Shown one piece after another: positions 58,275 to 64,000 of a DNA stretch of 64,000 bases. The DNA comes from Sindora glabra (taxonomy: Eukaryota > Streptophyta > Magnoliopsida > Fabales > Fabaceae): assembly GCA_020226215.1 (NCBI GenBank), contig CM035236.1, forward strand, positions 1,617,001-1,681,000. The letters are read 5' to 3'. Below the pieces are notes generated by a model that was given only the letters and a program-made list of their open reading frames with translations, was not told where the DNA came from and did not search any database. The position numbers were made by a program, and so were the translations under genes. Position 1 is the first letter of the stretch; each line of letters begins with the position of its first letter.

Positions 58275-59314
58275 TCAGGAAATAACACAAGCATTTGGAT
58301 TCTCTTCTGCACTCTGAACATAGTAATATGTGGGCATATGGGGATTGTAGGCTCTGTAGGCCTTGAGAAGCTCAGCTAATTGCTTATCTTCATCTTTCTT
58401 CTTCGCTGGCTCTTTCTTCTTCTCTGGCTCTTTGGCTGGCCCCACCGTCAGTATTTCTGCAGGCCAAACTTTTCTGACTTTGCTTACAACATCAACTGGG
58501 TCTATATCACCCACGACTGTCATTTTTCTATTCTTCATATCCATGGCGATCGAATCAATACCTGCCCCATAAAACCACCTTTTGTCAATATTTTTTCAAC
58601 CCAAAAATAACTATATGGCTTCATATCCAATTCCCTACCGGAAAGAGTAGAAACCATTTTCATGGCCTTCCGCTTTGCTTTGTCATCGGGCAAGTCTAAC
58701 TTGAGCACCACTTTCTGCCCAAAAACAAAAATAAAAATGGTAAAACATTTAACGGGTAAGACTAAATCGAAATTGTTGTCTATCTATGCCATTATAGCCA
58801 AAAAAATTTGGGGGGAAGAAAACAACTTTGAAAGCCCTTAAATCCTTACATTATAATCTAGTTTGGACATTATATTATCAGAATAACTTCAAAGGTGGTT
58901 GCAAAGCAACAGAAGGAGAAAATATTTCTGGGAATTATTAATTCATGAAACAAACATCTTCTGAACTTTTTGTCTCTGAAAAAGAGGTGGGGAGAAAGCT
59001 GAGCGTCCATATACATAGCTAAATAAAAGACAAAGCCAGCTTCCACTACTTAGATGGTTAAGAAGCAGTGAGAAAGCGTGAGAAATTTATCAAAGAAAAA
59101 ACAGAGTAACTGAGAGCTGGTAGGTAAATAAAAGAGGAACGACGACGATCGCCGTATTTTATAAAATAAAACTAAAGCAAGAAATTGAGAAATGAAAGAG
59201 ACATAAATTGATCAAAGAGACGGAAAAAAATAATAATAATAACAAGGAAAACAGAGTATGATGAACCCTTCCACAAGAAAATTGACCAGTCATATAAGGA
59301 AATCTCACCTTCAT
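58275..59314 (-). CDS. Heavy-metal-associated-domain isoprenylated protein (HIPP-type), lacking the CxxC motif
   Basis: Three exons join in phase: 59314-59309 (only the codons M-K), 58714-58639 and 58561-58275, giving 122 aa. Residues 2-68 form an HMA fold: KVVLKLDLPDDKAKRKAMKM, then a strand IDSIAMDMKNRKMTVVGDID, then VVSKVRKVWPAEI. The usual metal-binding MxCxxC is replaced by DLPDDK, so copper or zinc binding through cysteines is not expected. A lysine/glutamate-rich linker (PEKKKEPAKKKDEDK) follows. The last residues, CVIS, are a CaaX box for farnesylation, pointing to membrane attachment. HIPPs are plant-specific and include stress-responsive members; this one's partner is unknown. The tiny first exon rests on donor ATGAAG|gtgaga and could be missed by gene finders. 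Confidence 0.85.
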
Positions 59315-60599
59315 TTCAGCAAATACTTTTTCAGGACAGAAGACGGAGGAGAAGAAGCGTTTCAGGGAAACGGGGAGTGAAGCTTCGAGGATGGACGGAC
59401 TTCCTGACAAGGACTTTTAAAATATCCCTTGAGAAGAGTGGGTAACAAGGAGCCAACCCGCTGCTGACGCCAGCCTAGACTTACATTTCACCGTCCTCTG
59501 CAGAAAAAATTCTTAATGTGGTTGAGACACATTCTAAAATAAACTACACATTCTTATATTATAATTGAATAGAAGTATATGATAATTTCCATTTTTTCCC
59601 ATGCCAATGGAAAAGTTGCGTACTACAAAGCCCAAGTCATGTATCTCACGGCTATGTCATGTATGTTCAATAATTATGTATGCATTATTCTCTCGGAATT
59701 GCATGATAAAATATGTATCAACTCAATTATATAAAATTTAAAATAAATGAAATCAATTTACTTTAAATTTTACTATTGTAGGAGGGTTTAATGGTCAGGT
59801 GAGGTGTAAGTACAATAAGTTGAAAGTGAGGAAGAGTGAGCACCTTACTATTAAGTTTAAAGTGAACAGTAAATAATTTCAATATTTATAATAGGAAATT
59901 GTGACTTGCAATGCAAAAATAAACAAATGTAAAAGTCTAATAATTTTTTCAAAATTTAGGCAAGCTGAAAGCTCTCTTCTAGTTAGCCATAGCTGATTAA
60001 TAAAGGATACTTACAAAGATAAAGTGAAGATTGGATATAATTAATGCTTACACTGTTAAGTACTAGGTTATTGGAGAAAATTATGGAACACAAGACATTT
60101 TCGTGGGTGAAAGAAATGACTAAATCTTGGGCAACGCAACATTGTATTTCTCCGAAGTTTAAGGTTTAGCACAAGGTGTGCAAGTTGGGAAAAATCAAGT
60201 TCGATATGGGTATCAAGTTTGGCATAACAAATATGGGTACCAAGTTATGGTACATGAAGACTATGTTTGCAATTTCACATTTTTATCCAAAAGGCATTCT
60301 TGTGATTTGCTAAAACATCTTCTACTTGCTCAAGGCATAAAGGGCTTAGGCTTGAAGTTATCTTTTAACATCCTTAAGCATGCTGGATATGGCCCTCACT
60401 ATAATCCATTCATTCCACTTCATTGCAAGTTCTAGGCTAGTAAATTAGGCCCTTCCATTCTTCAAAAACATGCTAACTTATCAAGGTTGCACTTTCTAAC
60501 CAAATAGGCCTATAGTGGCCAATACCAAATCTTATCATTCCTAAATCTAAACCTTAGCTCAAGATATGAGTGGGAAAGGGTGTGACCTGTCTTTCTGTA
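59315..60599. other. Upstream flank of the HIPP-type gene and intergenic DNA
   Basis: 59315-59450 is probably 5' UTR and promoter. Beyond that no gene is recognised; an 85-codon open frame at 60178-60435 has no family likeness and internal near-repeats (RYGYQVWHNKYGYQV). Confidence 0.45.
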
Positions 60600-63500
60600 T
60601 GTTATGCCCTTCCCAGGATTTTAGAATTTTATTATCTAAAGGAAAAGTAATAGAAACAATTAGTTTATTTTAATCTCTATATTTTAGAATGAAAATTTCA
60701 CAAGGATGAGAATAGATTTTAAATAAAGAAAAGGTGAATGGGATAGTAAAGGAAAGAAAATTAATTAAGTAAATTAGTTTCAAATAAAAATTTTGAGTAG
60801 GTAGAAATAAATTAATTGAATAAGCATAAAAGGAGAAATTTTGTATAATTCATTTAGGGAAAGTGTCATAAATACAAGAATTAAAAGTTATAAATAATTA
60901 GGAATGAGTATATAATTATGGAAGAGGATTTGGACAAATGATAAAAATGCATTTACCTAAATAAACCTAACTTCAATCCTCCTTATCTTATTTCACCCAT
61001 CATTATCTTATTCTATCATGAACCTAATCCAATTATGACTAGCATGGAACCTACTTCTCAATTTCCATCAACCTATCCTAATGTAACCTTTGCATACCTA
61101 ATTAATTAGAGGTAAAAAGAAAGATGACAATTTAGAAAAAAGGGCATTTCATTCAACATTAACAAAAGGGTTTGAAAAAGATGAAGAAGATAGATTTGCT
61201 TATAGTCTTTCCATAACAAAGATAACTAGTCTAACTAATTTATGAAAAATCTAGTTCATGTATCTCCTCTACCTAAGCTTACAAATAGAATAAGGCCCAA
61301 AATATATTCTATGTACAAATAACTTATGTTACCATTCAACCAGACAACGAGATTCCATATAATCTAATTCTCAGAAAGTGGTGGTAGAGGCTCAATCCAA
61401 GAATTTACAAAATAAATTATGGAGAAATGAATCTAAAACTTAGTGAGTAAATATTTTATTAAAATAAATAACATTACATAATAACTTACCCATTAGATCA
61501 TCCTCTTATGAGGCTCATCATACAATTAATCACAATAACAATTAAATTTCAAGTAGTCTTGAAGACTCAAGCATATTCATAACATTAATAATATATCACA
61601 CTTGAGAATTTAAGAGCAATCATATCTCAAGGCCATATTACTTTTCAAATAATTAGTAATAAATAAATACATGCATCCAATATGTGATACTCGAGTTAGC
61701 TTTATACTCTACCTACCTCATATTAGGAATCAATCATCTAGCCCTTTTTCATATTTCTCATTTCATAACATGCTCAATGCATTCATTTCTCATGATAGGT
61801 CATAAGCCACATTCATCACATTAATGATATAATAACATGCCTCTATACATGGTCACACATTACAATTCATTGGATAATTATATAAATAAGATCAATTATA
61901 TCATTTACCATATGTCACATTTGGTTTAAATCTTATTTTATTTCATAAGTCACATAACAATTCTATTTTTAACACAATTCATGATATAGTAGTCATACAT
62001 ACGCTTAAAAAAGGTAAAAATCATTGTCAATGTGTTCTTTCATCAATCTTAGAGTTAAGCATATATTAAAAGATCAATTGAGATTAGTTACTATGTTAAA
62101 ACATAAAATAAGACAAGGCAAACTACTTCTAAAGCAATTTAAAATGCAAATTTCACTTTTAGAAGAGAAAATTGATTTATGTATGAATCATATTTTTGGA
62201 AATAGGAAAATCAACTATGGAATTGATTTGCATGTTTAGATTTGCATTTTGGACAAGGAGAATTGATTTTATAACTAATTCTAGTATAAATATTTATAAA
62301 GTTTGCAAAAATTTTATTATTCACCCACCATTAAATGCTTTCCAAGCTTATTTTTTGGTTACCCACTCATCATTCATTCATAAATATACATAACTAACAA
62401 TCCATATAAGCTTTTTATATCATTAAATTCACTCCAAGCTTATCAATCATCATATTTTAACAAATGAAACAAAACCCAACATATATACAAACAAACACAT
62501 TTCTAATCAAAATTAATGAAATTTAGCTAGAATATTCATTCATCTATTTTAGAGGAGAATGCTAGGAGATTGAAATTAATATTTCTTAAGCCTAATCACA
62601 CTAAATTTAAGAAATCTTAGTTAGGCTTCTATTTCCCTTTTAAAGCCTAAAAAAATGGCTTCATTTCTCATCAAACCTAAAAAGATGAAAAAGAATTCTT
62701 GTATTGTTGACGCCCTTACCTCGAATGATTGAATAATTTAAGGGAAAACTTGTGCTTTCTTACTTAATTTAGTCAAAAGATGAGGAAAAGAAAAGAAAAA
62801 AAGTGAAGTTTATGAGTTTTTTTAACAAAATTGGAAAAATGAGAGGGAAAAAGATGGAAAATGTCAAAAAAATGAGGAATAGTCTTAGAAGCACTATTGA
62901 AAATATTTTCTAAGTCTCATCCATGCTTACATACTTACTTATAATAATTTAAAACTTTAAACCTCACTATTCTACTTATTTTTCCTCTTTCATTTCTCAT
63001 AGAATTCATATTTTCATGTCCACTAAATTATAAACTTCATATTAATCTATGATTTATACATAAAATTTTCAAAATAATTGATCACACCAGTTATTTCCAT
63101 TAGGAAAGGTGTAACATAATCCTCTTCACTCTTTACTCATCTTCTTCCTCTTCTCCATTTCTTCATTTGATTAAGGAAGAAGAATTAGTACTTGTCAAAA
63201 CTATTCATACAATCAAGGTAAAAATCTCTAAGCCACTATTAATCTTCGAGTTCCTTTCTTTTTTTTCTAACATTTAATGAAGTTTAACTTTGAGCATGAA
63301 AAAAGGGAATTTCGAACCCTAATAAGAAATCTTTGGAATTTTAGATGATTAAGGCCAATGAATGATAGACTTAACCTCACAAACCTTCATTCATGCTAGG
63401 TGAGTAAACATCCAAACTCACATTTCAAAATTTGGATGGTTTGCTTTTCTTATGAAAATTTTAGATTTTATAGATTATACGATGAATATAGAGATTTATG

Positions 63501-64000
63501 ATGACAAAATTATGTATAAATGATGGAATGGTCTAAATAAAGTTACTTTAAGAAATATTGATGATTTGGAAAGGACTAATTTACCAATAAATGGATTGAA
63601 AGACTTTTAGGACATTATGAACAATGACATCACACTAGAAAATCTACAGAAATCCAATCTAATGGTCAATTATTGGTCTGGGGATTTAGCAATGACCCTT
63701 TATAAATGCCAATAATCGATAGCTAAAACCTCAATGATCAAATATTGCTCTATTAATGCCAAAACCTTGTAATATTAATTGATATTTTACTTAGTAAAAG
63801 CTAAATATAAGAATTAGTAGTGAGGTATAACCATATAAGAACAAGTTACTAATCTAAATCGGTGATCTTCATTCCTACAAAGACAATTACAATAAATTCA
63901 ATCCACTGAAAAATGATCACAATTAAGAATAATGATATCAATTAGGATCAATGACATATGTAAAACCAAACTTGAATTCATGGATCAATGTATATATAAA
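60600..64000 (+). mobile_element. Long solo LTR (Gyp-3), split by Gyp-2 and running past the window edge
   Basis: It starts TGTTATGCCCTTCCCAGGA at 60600, matching the start of the element at 40121. 60600-61013 and 63117-64000 follow the same order of blocks as that copy (gagtatat..tatggaagag, then ttcttcctct.., then gctaggtgagtaaac). The insertion at 61014-63116 separates the two parts. The 3' end is outside the window, so solo LTR versus full element is undecided. Confidence 0.65.
61014..63116 (-). mobile_element. Inverted copy of the long LTR (Gyp-2) nested in Gyp-3
   Basis: On minus it starts TGTTACACCTTTCC (63116) and ends ..TTGGATTAGGTTCATGATA (61014), matching the start and end of 40121-42690. 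It shares the gagcctctaccaccac block near 61390. Target-site duplication is tattc (61009-61013) / taatc (63117-63121), one mismatch. 2103 bp, non-coding. Confidence 0.75.

Noticed and set aside
60178..60435. 85-codon open frame as a possible small gene
   Set aside because: No upstream signals, no family likeness, and low complexity of the YGYQV type.

Overview
The window is nuclear DNA of a flowering plant, most likely a woody eudicot. The genes have many introns with GT..AG borders, the protein families are plant ones (group IIe WRKY, 1-aminocyclopropane-1-carboxylate synthase, isoprenylated HMA protein, plastid-type IspF), and the spaces between are AT-rich and packed with Ty1/copia and other LTR elements, an Au-type SINE and hAT-like elements. 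I cannot name the species from sequence alone.

Layout. (1) 1-21320, plus strand: the 3' part of a large WD40 gene of the WDR7/Rabconnectin-3-beta type. Eight exons are visible and they join in frame to a stop at 21320. Its fourth visible intron is about 15.5 kb, and nearly all of it is one ancient copia insertion that later took in further elements to a depth of five. (2) 23715-24903, minus: a two-exon WRKY22/27/29-like gene, with a non-coding LTR retrotransposon (25249-28189) inserted about 350 bp upstream of its start codon. (3) 28.2-44.3 kb: no host gene recognised; it holds fold-back elements, a possible SINE, and a decayed copia element (35183-43300) that is itself split by a long solo LTR. 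(4) 44363-46035, plus: an ispF (MEcPP synthase) pseudogene with four independent coding lesions, introns retained. (5) 50631-52613, plus: an intact type-1 ACC synthase gene of four exons, 480 aa. (6) 58275-59314, minus: a small three-exon HIPP-type gene of 122 aa ending in a CaaX box but lacking the metal-binding CxxC. (7) 60600 to the right edge: a long solo LTR of the family seen at 40.1 kb, split by an inverted second copy.

The genes do not form a shared pathway or operon. Two (WRKY22/27/29 type and type-1 ACS) belong to families known to act in MAPK-linked defence and ethylene signalling, but their being 26 kb apart is not evidence of a functional link. I found no CRISPR, viral or bacterial-type system. 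The most unusual content is the dated stack of nested insertions inside a gene that still appears intact, supported by exact or near-exact target-site duplications at most levels. All coordinates are hand-read from the sequence, and exon borders are inferred from splice signals and reading-frame continuity.
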